Shown here piece after piece: positions 1 to 8,693 of a stretch of 64,000 nucleotides of DNA. Position 1 is the first letter of the stretch. Each line of letters begins with the position of its first letter. Where the stretch lies: positions 4,767 through 68,766 of the forward strand of contig JBKJNB010000140.1 in NCBI GenBank assembly GCA_046595995.1, written 5' to 3'. Source of the stretch: JAWXBR01 sp046595995 (GTDB taxonomy: Bacteria; Bacteroidota; Ignavibacteria; Kapaibacteriales; Kapaibacteriaceae). The position numbers were made by a program, and so were the translations under genes. A model generated the notes under the pieces. That model made no database searches, had not been told where the DNA came from, and worked only from the letters and a program-made list of their open reading frames with translations.

Positions 1-148
1 ACCGAGATGTGTGTTGAAAGGGGCCTTGGGCCAAAGCGCTTTGGCATGGGTGCCACAGTGCTACCATTACCAGAACGACGAGCAACCGCATAATTTTCCT
101 TGCTACGAGTAGTGGTGCAAAGATATCTCACAGTAATTCAGAGGTCGT

Positions 149-823
149 ATGTTCGCATTCATGAAGTCAGCACATCGAATTGCACTCCTCTTCGCGCTCG
201 TTTGTGTGGCGTGTGCTGGAAATGATAGCAAGACGCCAAAACCATTCACCCCTTCTTTAAAGTCAACTGAAATGAATTCAACAACGGAAGTCGCCACGCT
301 TGGTGGCGGCTGTTTTTGGTGTATCGAGGCCGTTTTCGATAGACTCGAAGGCGTGCAAAAGGTCGAAAGTGGCTACACAGGTGGCAATGTCGAGAATCCC
401 ACGTATAAAGCTGTCTGCTCAGGCAACACCGGACATGCTGAGGTCGTTCAGATTACGTTCGATCCATCGGTTGTTACGTTCTCGGACATTCTGCAGGTGT
501 TCTTTGCAGCGCACGACCCGACGACACTGAATAAACAAGGCAATGATGTGGGTACGCAGTACCGCAGCGCAATCTTCTACGCCAACACGACGCAGAAGGA
601 AGTTGCCGAGACATATATCAGTCAACTCGAATCGGCGAAGACATGGTCGAAAGGCATCGTCACGGAAGTAAGTCCGCTTACAACATTCTATAAAGCCGAG
701 GACTATCATCAGGACTACTACGAACAGAACGGGTCACAACCATACTGTGCATTTGTGGTTCGGCCGAAGGTCGAAAAATTCATGAAAGAATTCGGCGCGC
801 GCGCTAAAAAGGAATACAAATAA
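149..823 (+). CDS. msrA: Peptide methionine-S-sulfoxide reductase, probably exported
   Basis: This enzyme reduces the S-epimer of methionine sulfoxide in oxidised proteins. The family motif GGGCFWC is present, with the catalytic Cys at residue 55, followed by the conserved EDYHQDYY stretch near residue 190. The full-length MsrA domain covers about residues 47-215. The first 22 residues form a hydrophobic segment ending in VCVAC, a weak lipobox, so the protein is probably a periplasmic or outer-membrane lipoprotein; this part is inference. The sequence GAGG at 141-144 lies four bases before the ATG at 149 and supports that start; an in-frame ATG at 161 would still keep the signal segment. No MsrB domain or neighbouring msrB is seen. 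Confidence 0.95.
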   Translation: MFAFMKSAHRIALLFALVCVACAGNDSKTPKPFTPSLKSTEMNSTTEVATLGGGCFWCIEAVFDRLEGVQKVESGYTGGNVENPTYKAVCSGNTGHAEVVQITFDPSVVTFSDILQVFFAAHDPTTLNKQGNDVGTQYRSAIFYANTTQKEVAETYISQLESAKTWSKGIVTEVSPLTTFYKAEDYHQDYYEQNGSQPYCAFVVRPKVEKFMKEFGARAKKEYK

Positions 824-894
824 CGAGCTGTTTTCACGCTGAGAAAGTGCGCGTGAGGTTGTTCTAGCAACTTTCGTGCTATTTTCTCAATAGG

Positions 895-1470
895 ATGATT
901 TCACTCGACCATTTGCTACTTGATGAAGCTGTTCTTACGGCTTCATTTTCGTGCGACCTTGCGGCTTGCAAGGGCGCGTGTTGCACGTTGCCGGGCGGGT
1001 CTGGAGCACCATTATTAGACTCCGAAGTCGATGATGTACGCGGTGCGGTTGCGGCGGCATGGCCGTACTTGTCTGATAAGTCCCGCGCTCAACTCGAGGC
1101 AGAAGGTCCGCTTGAGGGGTTTTCGGGTTCCTATGAGGTCGGCGTAATCGATAACAAAGACTGTGTCTTCGTGCGCTATGAAGGCGATGTTGCAACATGT
1201 GCCATTGAACGTGCGTGGCACAACGGAGAGAGCACCTTTCGGAAGCCCCTTTCATGTCATCTGTTTCCGATACGGGTGGCGACGTTCGGGGGACCGTATC
1301 TGCACTACCAAGTTTTTGAGGAATGCGAGCCGGGTCGAGTACTTGGCGCTAAGCTGCGCAGGCCACTCGTTGAGTCTGTGAAGGATGCGCTGGTTCGCGC
1401 TTATGGTGTTGAGCTATATGAACGGATTGCTGCATTAGCGCGCGGCGAAGAGGTTGAGGAGGACCGATGA
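895..1470 (+). CDS. Cysteine-cluster protein, DUF3109 family
   Basis: The 191-residue product matches the DUF3109 family of small Cys-rich proteins common in Bacteroidota. Cysteines lie at residues 20, 25, 29, 30, 90, 102, 121 and 144; the signature CKGACC and the later CHLFPIR are both present. The pattern suggests a bound metal or Fe-S centre, as proposed for related YkgJ-type proteins, but no biochemical function is established for the family. There is no signal peptide, so it is probably cytoplasmic. The ATG is directly preceded by AGG with no spacer, so initiation does not look Shine-Dalgarno driven. The 3' end overlaps rpoN by the four bases ATGA, which implies translational coupling with sigma-54. 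Confidence 0.85.
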   Translation: MISLDHLLLDEAVLTASFSCDLAACKGACCTLPGGSGAPLLDSEVDDVRGAVAAAWPYLSDKSRAQLEAEGPLEGFSGSYEVGVIDNKDCVFVRYEGDVATCAIERAWHNGESTFRKPLSCHLFPIRVATFGGPYLHYQVFEECEPGRVLGAKLRRPLVESVKDALVRAYGVELYERIAALARGEEVEEDR

Positions 1471-3089
1471 AACTTGGTCTAAGCCTCGAAACCTCGCTGC
1501 AGCAAACGCTAACACCGCAACAGATTCAGTATCTGAAGTTGCTGCAATTGCCGTCCATGCAATTCGAGCAGCACGTACAAAGTGAACTTGAGAACAATCC
1601 CATGCTCGAAGAGCAATCGGATGACTCGTTCGACGAACGCGACGCTGATGGACATGCACCAGAGCCAAGGAGTGATAGTGCCGGTGCTCTCGAGACAAGT
1701 GCACCGATTAAGCGCGATGCCGACAATATTCCAGAGTCGACAGCACCAGCCGAAGCGGCGGAGTTCGACCCTACCGATGCTTTCGAATTTTATAAACTTA
1801 TTTGGGGCGAAGACCCTTCATCCGGAAAGAGCTCTGACAACCAGCGCGAAGAAGAGGAGGACGACGAGTCCTTTCAGTTCAAGGCAACCACTTCATTCGA
1901 AGAAGATTTTTTCGAACAGTTGCGGTTTCTTCCACTTACCGATGAAGAGCGCATTCTTGGCGAACAGATTATTGGAAGCGTTGATGAGGACGGCTACCTG
2001 CGTCGGAATCTACAGGAAATCGTAGACGAGGTAAACGTTACGATAGCCGAACACAACTTCGCATTCCAGGCTCCGTCCATGCTGGGCATGCGTAGCAGTG
2101 GCTTCGATCAAGCAAGAATCGATGGCATCGATCGAATTCTAAACGCGATTACAGCGAATCAGGCCGAAGGTGTTATAAAGCGACTGCAGAATCTAGACCC
2201 ACCAGGTTTCGCATCACGTACTGTTCAAGAGTGTCTTGTTTGCCAACTGCGTTCTCTACCCAAGCTGAATGCTGCACAAAAACTCGCTCTCATGATCCTC
2301 ACCGAAGCGTACGATGCATTTGCGATGAAGCACTTTCACGTTATCGAAAAACAGCTTGGCATTAGCGAAGCGTATCTACGCGAAGCCATCGAGGTAATCC
2401 GCCGTCTTAACCCTCGGCCGGGTGGTGGAACGTTCGGTCCAGACATAAACACCGTTGTCCCCGACTTCATCATCGAACGAGAAGAAGACTCAAACGAGCT
2501 TCTGATTACTGTAAATGATAGTCGGCTTCCGACGCTCCGCGTAAGCAATGCATACGACCGGCTTAAAAAAGAGGCGAAGTTTCACAAGTTCAACAAAGAA
2601 ACGCGTGAATGGCTACGCAAGAAGTATGAAGATGCCAAGTTCCTCATGCAGGCTATACGCCAGCGTAAGAGCACGATGTTACGTGTGATGACTGCAATTG
2701 CTGGTTTGCAGGATCAGTTCTTCTTTCTAGGCCCCACTGCCTTGAAGCCCCTTATCTATCGCGATGTAGCCGAGATTACTGGCCTAGATATATCGACGAT
2801 CTGCCGCATCGTAAACGGCAAGTATGTACTGAGCGAATTCGGCACGTTCGAACTCAAGTACTTTTTCAGTGAGTCGCTCATCACCGACGATGGCGAAGAA
2901 GTATCGACGCGCATCATCAAGCAAAAAATAAAAGAGTTAATCGAAGTTGAATCGAAGCATAAGCCTCTCAGCGACGATAAGCTTGCTAAAGACCTTAAGG
3001 GTCTGGGATACAACGTGGCTCGGCGTACGGTTGCTAAGTACCGCGAACAGCTTCGCATACCCGTCGCTCGCCTCCGACGCGAACTATAG
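1467..3089 (+). CDS. rpoN: RNA polymerase sigma-54 factor
   Basis: The 540-residue protein has the full sigma-54 architecture. Residues 1-50 are the Leu/Gln-rich activator-interaction region, about 51-130 are an acidic linker, the middle is the core-binding region, and the C-terminus carries the helix-turn-helix and the RpoN box ARRTVAKYRE at about 518-527, which reads the -24 element. Sigma-54 directs transcription from -24/-12 promoters and needs an AAA+ enhancer-binding activator; none is encoded in this window. The start overlaps the stop of the DUF3109 gene as ATGA, so the two are co-translated. The acidic linker is longer than in enterobacterial RpoN (477 residues), which accounts for much of the extra length. 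Confidence 0.97.
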   Translation: MKLGLSLETSLQQTLTPQQIQYLKLLQLPSMQFEQHVQSELENNPMLEEQSDDSFDERDADGHAPEPRSDSAGALETSAPIKRDADNIPESTAPAEAAEFDPTDAFEFYKLIWGEDPSSGKSSDNQREEEEDDESFQFKATTSFEEDFFEQLRFLPLTDEERILGEQIIGSVDEDGYLRRNLQEIVDEVNVTIAEHNFAFQAPSMLGMRSSGFDQARIDGIDRILNAITANQAEGVIKRLQNLDPPGFASRTVQECLVCQLRSLPKLNAAQKLALMILTEAYDAFAMKHFHVIEKQLGISEAYLREAIEVIRRLNPRPGGGTFGPDINTVVPDFIIEREEDSNELLITVNDSRLPTLRVSNAYDRLKKEAKFHKFNKETREWLRKKYEDAKFLMQAIRQRKSTMLRVMTAIAGLQDQFFFLGPTALKPLIYRDVAEITGLDISTICRIVNGKYVLSEFGTFELKYFFSESLITDDGEEVSTRIIKQKIKELIEVESKHKPLSDDKLAKDLKGLGYNVARRTVAKYREQLRIPVARLRREL

Positions 3090-3185
3090 CGCGAACTCCT
3101 CTGGAACACCGTCCGGCAGGGTTAGTACATCTGTGTCTATTGATAACCACCGTTCTCGTGCGCTAATTGTTCTTTGGAGATCGCT

Positions 3186-4565
3186 ATGCTTACTCGCGCC
3201 AGTTCTAACGTTTTGCTCGCAGTTATTGCGATTGCTTGCGTTCTTTCAGGATGCACGAAATCTGAAAATCGGGTACCAGAAGAGACCCCAGGTAAGGGGC
3301 TTGATCAGGGGGCCAATCAGTGGCCGAAAGAGGGTGGCAATAGAAACGATCCGACGCTGGCGCACAGTGCGTTACTCGACGAAGGGAAACACACGTTTCG
3401 CTATGATACGTTTGGCGATGAGGCGTTTTGGGGAGGTGCCCTACAACTTCACAAAGCAATTCAAGGGTCTAAGAATGGCGGCGTCGGAGACGGCGTTAGT
3501 CCAAAAACTGCACTTTCCGTCGGCCTTAAAGTCGATATGGAAGTGCTCCCCGCTTCTCTTGTTGCGGACATAAAAGCCAACAAAGTGAACATGGACGATG
3601 TTGCTACCACGCTCGCATTGCTGAAGCTCAATGCCGTTGTAGGTGTAACGGGGTTCTTCAATCCACAGGGTAAGCTAATGTCGATGGGCATTCAGTGTGC
3701 ACTCTGTCACTCTACCGTCGACAATGCCTTTGCACCAGGAATAGGTCGGCGTCTCGATGGTTGGGCAAATCGCGATCTTAACATCGGCGCAATTGTAGCA
3801 ATGGCACCGAATCTTAAACCATTCTCCGACATGCTCAAGACGGATATCGCAACTATTAAAAAAGTTTTGAATTCATGGGGACCCGGCAGATATGACGCCG
3901 TGCTCAACCTCGATGGTAAAGCATTCCGTCCGGACGGCAAAACAGCCTCAACATTGATTCCTCCTGCTTTCGGACTCGCAGGCGTAAACCTTCACACCTA
4001 TACAGGATGGGGCACCGTTTCGTACTGGAACTCTTACGTTGCAAATCTTGAAATGCACGGGCAAGGCACGTTCTCAGACTCACGATTAGACAACGCTGCA
4101 CAGTTCCCGGTCGCAGCGCGAACGAAGCAAGGGCATAAGCGCGATAGCGTTGATCGCATCACACCGAAGCTCGCAGGACTGCATGCCTATCAGCTGAGTA
4201 TTCCAGCGCCAACGCCACCGAAGGGAAGCTTTGAGGCTATAGCGGCAGAGCGTGGTCGCGTTACGTTCTCCGGCAAGGCTAAATGTGCTACCTGCCATGT
4301 ACCGCCTCTCTTTACCGAGCCGGGCTGGAACATGCATAAAGGGTCTGAGATCGGCATCGACGATTTCCAGGCAAATCGATCGCCAGACAAAGCCTACCGA
4401 ACAACGCCGCTCAAGGGGCTCTTTTCACACTCAGAAGGTGGGTTCTATCACGACGGTCGTTTTGGTACTCTTGCGGAAGTCGTGCACCATTACGATACGT
4501 TTCAAGAACTAAACCTGACGGACTCCGAACAAACCGACCTCGTCGAGTACTTGAAGTCTCTCTAA
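3186..4565 (+). CDS. Diheme c-type cytochrome lipoprotein (cytochrome c peroxidase/MauG-like)
   Basis: Two heme-binding motifs are visible, CALCH at residues 171-175 and CATCH at 367-371, in a 459-residue protein. The region after the second heme (LKGLFSHSEGGFYHDGRFGT) resembles the C-terminal domain of diheme peroxidase-like cytochromes. The N-terminus is a lipoprotein signal with lipobox LSGC, so the protein is anchored facing the periplasm or outside. A TTG at 3174 opens the frame four codons earlier, but it overlaps the GGAGA at 3176-3180 that is correctly spaced for the ATG at 3186, so 3186 was chosen. A redox role is likely; peroxidase activity is not proven by sequence because heme ligands beyond the CxxCH motifs cannot be assigned here. 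Confidence 0.85.
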   Translation: MLTRASSNVLLAVIAIACVLSGCTKSENRVPEETPGKGLDQGANQWPKEGGNRNDPTLAHSALLDEGKHTFRYDTFGDEAFWGGALQLHKAIQGSKNGGVGDGVSPKTALSVGLKVDMEVLPASLVADIKANKVNMDDVATTLALLKLNAVVGVTGFFNPQGKLMSMGIQCALCHSTVDNAFAPGIGRRLDGWANRDLNIGAIVAMAPNLKPFSDMLKTDIATIKKVLNSWGPGRYDAVLNLDGKAFRPDGKTASTLIPPAFGLAGVNLHTYTGWGTVSYWNSYVANLEMHGQGTFSDSRLDNAAQFPVAARTKQGHKRDSVDRITPKLAGLHAYQLSIPAPTPPKGSFEAIAAERGRVTFSGKAKCATCHVPPLFTEPGWNMHKGSEIGIDDFQANRSPDKAYRTTPLKGLFSHSEGGFYHDGRFGTLAEVVHHYDTFQELNLTDSEQTDLVEYLKSL

Positions 4566-4605
4566 ATTGAATTACTCACAACTAATTGGCCTGAAGAGCA
4601 AACAA

Positions 4606-4812
4606 ATGAAACCAAACATGGGAACGATTGACAGAGGCATCAGAATCTTTGTCGCAATGGTGATTGTCGTGCTGTATTTCACGAACCAACTATCAGGTAT
4701 CGCTGCTATTATCCTCTTAGTGCTTGCGGGCATCTTTCTTCTTACGAGCTTCATTGGAAGTTGCCCTTTGTATCTGCCCTTCGGACTTACGACAAGAAAG
4801 GCAGTCAAATAA
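4606..4812 (+). CDS. Small inner-membrane protein, DUF2892/YgaP-transmembrane type
   Basis: The 68-residue product has two hydrophobic segments (about 12-30 and 34-55) separated by a short turn, preceded by the typical MGTIDRGIR N-terminus. This is the DUF2892 arrangement found alone or fused to rhodanese domains, as in YgaP. The ATG at 4606 is chosen because GAAGAG at 4593-4598 lies seven bases upstream; a TTG at 4567 directly after the cytochrome stop is a less likely start. It is the first gene of a three-gene cluster with a DUF6132 protein and a single-domain rhodanese, the split equivalent of a YgaP-like unit. Confidence 0.85.
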   Translation: MKPNMGTIDRGIRIFVAMVIVVLYFTNQLSGIAAIILLVLAGIFLLTSFIGSCPLYLPFGLTTRKAVK

Positions 4813-4826
4813 CGTTAAAGGGTAAA

Positions 4827-5030
4827 GTGAATTTCATACTACTACACAGACTTACCATCCTTGGTGTAGTCGCGGGTGCCATCGGTGGTTATCTATACTA
4901 CCACTTTGTTGGATGTGCAAGCGGCACTTGTGCCATTACTTCAAAGCCATTGAACAGCACCTTGTATGGCGCTGTCATGGGTGGCTTGTTGTTGACAGTA
5001 TTCAAGAAAAAAGGGACTCCGCCAGAATGA
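4827..5030 (+). CDS. Small membrane protein, DUF6132-like
   Basis: The 67-residue product has a hydrophobic segment, then the segment GCASGTCAITSKP, then a second hydrophobic segment and a basic tail. This resembles the DUF6132 family, which sits beside DUF2892 and rhodanese genes in Bacteroidota. The two Cys residues of GCASGTC would lie between the membrane segments, probably on the periplasmic side, and could be redox active; that is inference. The GTG start at 4827 is preceded by AAAGGG with four bases of spacing. The stop overlaps the rhodanese ATG (ATGA at 5027-5030), so the two genes are translationally coupled. Confidence 0.8.
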   Translation: MNFILLHRLTILGVVAGAIGGYLYYHFVGCASGTCAITSKPLNSTLYGAVMGGLLLTVFKKKGTPPE

Positions 5031-5350
5031 ACATTAGACGACTATTCGGCTTCAGCCCAAAAGTAGACTATGCGGAGTTAGTAGATAGAGGAGCCATAGT
5101 CTTGGATGTTCGCAGCGCAGGTGAATATGCTGGCGGACATATCATGGATGCATTAAATATTCCTGTTGATGTATTGAGTAAGAACCTATCCAAGCTCAAG
5201 GACAAGGGAACACCAATCATAACCTGCTGCGCTTCAGGCATGCGTAGTGCCACTGCAAAAAGTTTCTTAGAATCGAACGGATACACAACTGTTCACAATG
5301 GTGGCAGTTGGAAAAGCTTGCTGAATAAACTACAGCAGAAGGAATCCTGA
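5027..5350 (+). CDS. Single-domain rhodanese-like sulfurtransferase
   Basis: The 107-residue protein is one rhodanese domain. The conserved LDVRSAGEYAGGHI segment is at about 24-38 and the active-site loop CCASGMRSA is near residue 65, where the second Cys would form the persulfide. It has no signal peptide and should act in the cytoplasm as a sulfane-sulfur carrier. It overlaps the preceding small membrane protein gene and is the last gene of the DUF2892-DUF6132-rhodanese cluster, which suggests a membrane-linked sulfur handling unit. Substrate and partner cannot be read from the sequence. Confidence 0.93.
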   Translation: MNIRRLFGFSPKVDYAELVDRGAIVLDVRSAGEYAGGHIMDALNIPVDVLSKNLSKLKDKGTPIITCCASGMRSATAKSFLESNGYTTVHNGGSWKSLLNKLQQKES

Positions 5351-5473
5351 CCTTTCCACTTTTGAATTGTCAGGTGGTGCGGTTCTAACCAATCCGAACG
5401 GGCGTCACAGCCAACCCTTCAGTCGTTACGTTTTCACTTGAATCGTTACATCTTTCAAGTTCGAAAACTCACT

Positions 5474-6055
5474 ATGTCAGTATATGACAGACTCAGTGCC
5501 GTAGCCTCGCACATCCTTCGCGATGTGCTGCCGTCACTGCTCATGAAAAACATTCATCGTCCGACTTTATACCGCATCCAGTGGATATTGGCGCGTGTAG
5601 TTATGGGCGAACGAGTTACGGCGAACCTACTGGCAGAGCAGCTTGAAGTGTCGATACGGACAATTACCCGAGACATCGACTACCTCATAAACTCGCTACA
5701 CGTGCCGCTTTCGTATGATTACTTCAAGCGTTCGTATGTGCTGAACGGACCCATTCCGATTCTGTTCTCACTACCGGCCGGAATGGGAGACCCGGAGCCA
5801 GCAGGACCTGCCACAAACATTGTAATTGAGATTGATCGTTCGGTCGTGCGGCACTTTAGCAACCTTACGCTACACCCTTCTCAGCGTGTCGTCCGCAAAC
5901 AGTCCGGAGAGCATTGCATTCACTTGAAACTTCCAGTGAATGATATGCTCGTGCAATGGGTTCTCAGCTTTGGTGGGAAAGTACGCGTGTTAGAGCCTCA
6001 AGCACTGAAAGATCGCGTGCACATTATGGCCCAGGGTATCGCAGAAGAACACTAG
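5474..6055 (+). CDS. Helix-turn-helix regulator with WYL-type C-terminal extension
   Basis: Residues about 25-85 form an HTH_11/DeoR-like winged helix (VTANLLAEQLEVSIRTITRD followed by a wing), as in YafY/PafBC-type regulators. The last 60 residues (LPVNDMLVQWVLSFGGKVRV onward) resemble the WCX C-terminal extension of WYL regulators. At about 193 residues the protein is much shorter than usual WYL regulators, and the WYL beta-barrel itself looks reduced or absent. The ATG at 5474 was chosen over a TTG at 5438, with moderate confidence because neither has a clear ribosome binding site. The stop shares the bases CTAG with the convergent nadC stop. The target genes are unknown. Confidence 0.75.
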   Translation: MSVYDRLSAVASHILRDVLPSLLMKNIHRPTLYRIQWILARVVMGERVTANLLAEQLEVSIRTITRDIDYLINSLHVPLSYDYFKRSYVLNGPIPILFSLPAGMGDPEPAGPATNIVIEIDRSVVRHFSNLTLHPSQRVVRKQSGEHCIHLKLPVNDMLVQWVLSFGGKVRVLEPQALKDRVHIMAQGIAEEH

Positions 6056-6921
6056 CCCTGTTTTGGTACGAAGAGCTTCATCGAGATATCGAGCGCCACG
6101 GCACTGTGCGTTATAGCGCCAACGCTAATAAAGTTTACACCAGTCGAGGCATAGTCGAGGATGTTGTCGTATGTAATGCCACCACTCGCTTCGGTCTGCA
6201 TCCTACCACCGACCATACGTACGCCCTCACGAACAGCCTCTGGTGTGAAGTTGTCGAACATGATGCGATGGATTCCAGAGGCCTGCATAATCTCAGCTAC
6301 ATCGTCGAGATTTCGAGCCTCTACTTCTATGTGAAGTGGCGAGCGTCCCTTCATTTCACTATGACACTTCTCAACAGCCTCTCGAATACCGCCACATGCG
6401 GTGATGTGATTGTCCTTAATCATCACCATGTCGTACAAGCCCACTCTATGGTTCACCGCCCCGCCAACCGATGTTGCATACTTATCAAGCAATCTCCAGC
6501 CAGGTATAGTCTTGCGCGTGTCAAGAATGCGCGCACCGGTACCTTCGATACGATCGACATACTGACGCGTTTTTGTTGCCACACCACTCATGCGCTGAAT
6601 GAAATTCAGCACCGTACGTTCTGCGCCTAACAGAGCGAATGCCGGACCTTCTACGGTTGCGATGATGGTGCCGGCCGGAACACGGTCACCCTCGTTTACC
6701 TTAAGGTCGACATTCACGTCCGACGCAAACTCACGAAACACCAACGGCAACATTGGCAGCCCGCACACAATGCCATTCTGCTTCACAAGAAAGCGCGCAG
6801 CGGCAGTTGAGTCGTGAGGTATCGTTAACTCACTTGTGATGTCGCCAGAGCCAACGTCTTCCTGAATTGCAATCTGGATTAGGCGAAGAATACTCGAATC
6901 GTGAAGCAGTGATAAAGCCAT
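6052..6921 (-). CDS. nadC: Nicotinate-nucleotide pyrophosphorylase (carboxylating)
   Basis: The enzyme converts quinolinate and PRPP to nicotinate mononucleotide, the entry step from de novo synthesis into NAD. The 289-residue length is normal. Family segments include ILDTRKTIPGWRLLDKYA, the NHRVGLYD loop with MIKDNH after it, EVEARNLDD, and the C-terminal SVGAITHS phosphate-binding region. It is the last gene of a minus-strand series (pfkA, DUF1844, nadK, permease, ade, nadC), so NAD synthesis and NAD phosphorylation genes lie in the same cluster. Its 3' end overlaps the convergent regulator gene by four bases. No nadA or nadB is present in the window. Confidence 0.97.
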   Translation of the reverse strand: MALSLLHDSSILRLIQIAIQEDVGSGDITSELTIPHDSTAAARFLVKQNGIVCGLPMLPLVFREFASDVNVDLKVNEGDRVPAGTIIATVEGPAFALLGAERTVLNFIQRMSGVATKTRQYVDRIEGTGARILDTRKTIPGWRLLDKYATSVGGAVNHRVGLYDMVMIKDNHITACGGIREAVEKCHSEMKGRSPLHIEVEARNLDDVAEIMQASGIHRIMFDNFTPEAVREGVRMVGGRMQTEASGGITYDNILDYASTGVNFISVGAITHSAVALDISMKLFVPKQG

Positions 6922-6950
6922 GGTTATTCTAGTGTCAGCAACGTAATTGC

Positions 6951-7026
6951 AAATGTTGCGGTTAGTCGATAATCAGTGACGTGAACGTAAATGTCGCGGT
7001 TAGTCGATAATCAGTGACGTGAATGT
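6951..7026. repeat. 38-bp tandem duplication spanning the ade stop codon
   Basis: Two copies of a 38-bp unit (6951-6988 and 6989-7026) differ at only two positions. On the minus strand the copy at 6989-7026 encodes the last codons of the adenine deaminase gene and its TAA stop (7000-7002). The copy at 6951-6988 repeats the same codons and stop as untranslated sequence in the gap to nadC. The duplication therefore lengthened the 3' untranslated spacer without changing the protein. Confidence 0.9.
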
Positions 7027-8670
7027 AAATGCAGACCCATCGAAAAGCCCCTTATCACTAATCTTCAGCTGCGGAATAACGAGGAGAGCCATGAAGGATA
7101 GCGTCATGAAGGGGGCGCGCAAGGGGCTGCCAAGCTGCTTAGCTCTGGCGTCGAGCATCGAATACCTGTTTGCAATTACATAGCCGTCTTCGTTACTCAT
7201 AAGGCCGGCGACATGCAACGGCAAAACGTCTGTTGCACCATCTGCCGAAACACTCACACCGCCGCGCTCACCAATTACGGCGTTAATGGCTGCGCAAAGA
7301 TCGGCATCATTCGTGCCGACGGCAACGATATTGTGTGAGTCGTGAGCAACACTAGAGGCAATGGCGCCGTGCTTTAGTCCGATGTTGCGGATGAAAGCCA
7401 TTGAAGGCACTATGGGTGTGGTCGACGTTCCCATTACGTAACGATTAATGACGACAATCTTAAGCACGTCCTGCTCGGTGTCAGATTCGATGGCGCCATG
7501 AACACATTGCAGCGTGGCCCGCGACTCGGTTGTAATGAGTTGACCGTCGAGTGCATCGATTACACGAACGACCACTGTCTCATTGTCCACCGCTTCACTA
7601 TTGCACAGTAAGCGTAGTGACGCTTCGCTAATTGGCTCGACGCTAAAATTGTTTATTACAGACTGCCCGATGCTGACAATATGGGTTGCTCCGTTTTCAG
7701 CAACGAGCTCACCGCGAATGAACGTCTGCAGAATGTTGAAGTCTGCGGTATTGTCAACAACGATAAGGTCTGCTGGGTCGCCAACGCGAAGCTGACCGAC
7801 CGGCAGTCCGTAGTGCTCGACAGGGTGTACACAAGCCGCTCGAAGTACATCGTACAAGTCGTGTCCGTGCGCTAAGGCACGTTTCACAAGCACGTTAATG
7901 TGTCCGAGTACCAGAGAGTCCGGATGCATATCATCGCTACACAGCATGCACCTCTCAGGATGCAGAGACAGCATGGGATGTAGTGCTTCGAAGTTGCGTG
8001 CTGCCGAACCTTCACGAATAAGAATCTTCATGCCGGCGTCGACTTTGTCTAGTGCTTCTTGCAGAGTAAAGCACTCGTGGTCTGTGGAGATGCCGTGTGC
8101 TGCATAGCGTCGTGCATCGTCGCCCATAAGACCAGGTGCGTGTCCGTCTATCACGCGCCCACACTCTCGCGCAACCGCTAGTTTCTCCAACACCATTGCA
8201 TCGTCATGCAGTACTCCGGGCCAATTCATCATCTCGCTCAGATAACGCACACGTTTGTCTTCGAACAACGTTCGAATGTCGTCGGCTGTAATCTCTGCCC
8301 CTGCTGTTTCGAACGGGGTCGCTGGCACACACGATGGCGCACCAAACGCAAAGGTGAACGGAACGCGCTCGCCGTTCGCAATCATGTATTGTACACCTTC
8401 GATACCACAGACGTTGCCTATCTCATGTGGGTCGCTAACGGTTGCAACAGTGCCATGCACCACTGCGAGCCGAGCGAACTCTGACGGTATAAGCATCGAC
8501 GACTCTATGTGTACGTGGGCATCAACGAAGCCTGGCAGAATCGTTCGTGAAGGGTCTGAGGAGGGGTCTTCTTCGATGGACGTGATGAGGCCCTCGGACA
8601 CATGAATGCGTCCGACGAATGAACGCCGAGCGTGTAAATCGAGGATGGTGCCTTCAATCATAGAGTCCAT
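7000..8670 (-). CDS. ade: Adenine deaminase
   Basis: The enzyme deaminates adenine to hypoxanthine in purine salvage. The 556-residue amidohydrolase has the metal-binding PGFVDAHVHIE at residues 47-56, further conserved segments DGHAPGL, STDHECF and CSDDMHPD, and the C-terminal domain characteristic of bacterial Ade, ending near FTFTSLIID. The length fits the family. It lies directly downstream of an amino-acid/polyamine-type permease gene with a 23-bp gap, so the two are probably co-transcribed. The 3' end with its stop is tandemly duplicated into the spacer before nadC. Confidence 0.96.
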   Translation of the reverse strand: MDSMIEGTILDLHARRSFVGRIHVSEGLITSIEEDPSSDPSRTILPGFVDAHVHIESSMLIPSEFARLAVVHGTVATVSDPHEIGNVCGIEGVQYMIANGERVPFTFAFGAPSCVPATPFETAGAEITADDIRTLFEDKRVRYLSEMMNWPGVLHDDAMVLEKLAVARECGRVIDGHAPGLMGDDARRYAAHGISTDHECFTLQEALDKVDAGMKILIREGSAARNFEALHPMLSLHPERCMLCSDDMHPDSLVLGHINVLVKRALAHGHDLYDVLRAACVHPVEHYGLPVGQLRVGDPADLIVVDNTADFNILQTFIRGELVAENGATHIVSIGQSVINNFSVEPISEASLRLLCNSEAVDNETVVVRVIDALDGQLITTESRATLQCVHGAIESDTEQDVLKIVVINRYVMGTSTTPIVPSMAFIRNIGLKHGAIASSVAHDSHNIVAVGTNDADLCAAINAVIGERGGVSVSADGATDVLPLHVAGLMSNEDGYVIANRYSMLDARAKQLGSPLRAPFMTLSFMALLVIPQLKISDKGLFDGSAFTFTSLIID

Positions 8671-8693
8671 GCGTGAATCTAAGACACTTCGAC

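Noticed and set aside
1..148. Possible 3' end of an upstream gene on the + strand (open frames ending at TAA 91-93 or TAG 110-112)
   Set aside because: Two plus frames and the minus strand are all open over this short stretch and neither peptide is recognisable, so no frame can be preferred.
824..894. Interrupted inverted repeat (GAAAGT...ACTTTC with GTTG/CAAC) after msrA
   Set aside because: The arms are split by a nine-base bulge and no T-run follows, so a terminator call is not supported.
3174..3185. TTG start for the diheme cytochrome
   Set aside because: It overlaps the GGAGA ribosome binding site that is correctly placed for the ATG at 3186.
5421..5450. Two CGTTAC half-sites upstream of the WYL-like regulator as a further Pho-type operator
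   Set aside because: They are in direct orientation about 20 bases apart and lack the second palindrome arm, so the match to the pst/phoB sites is too weak.
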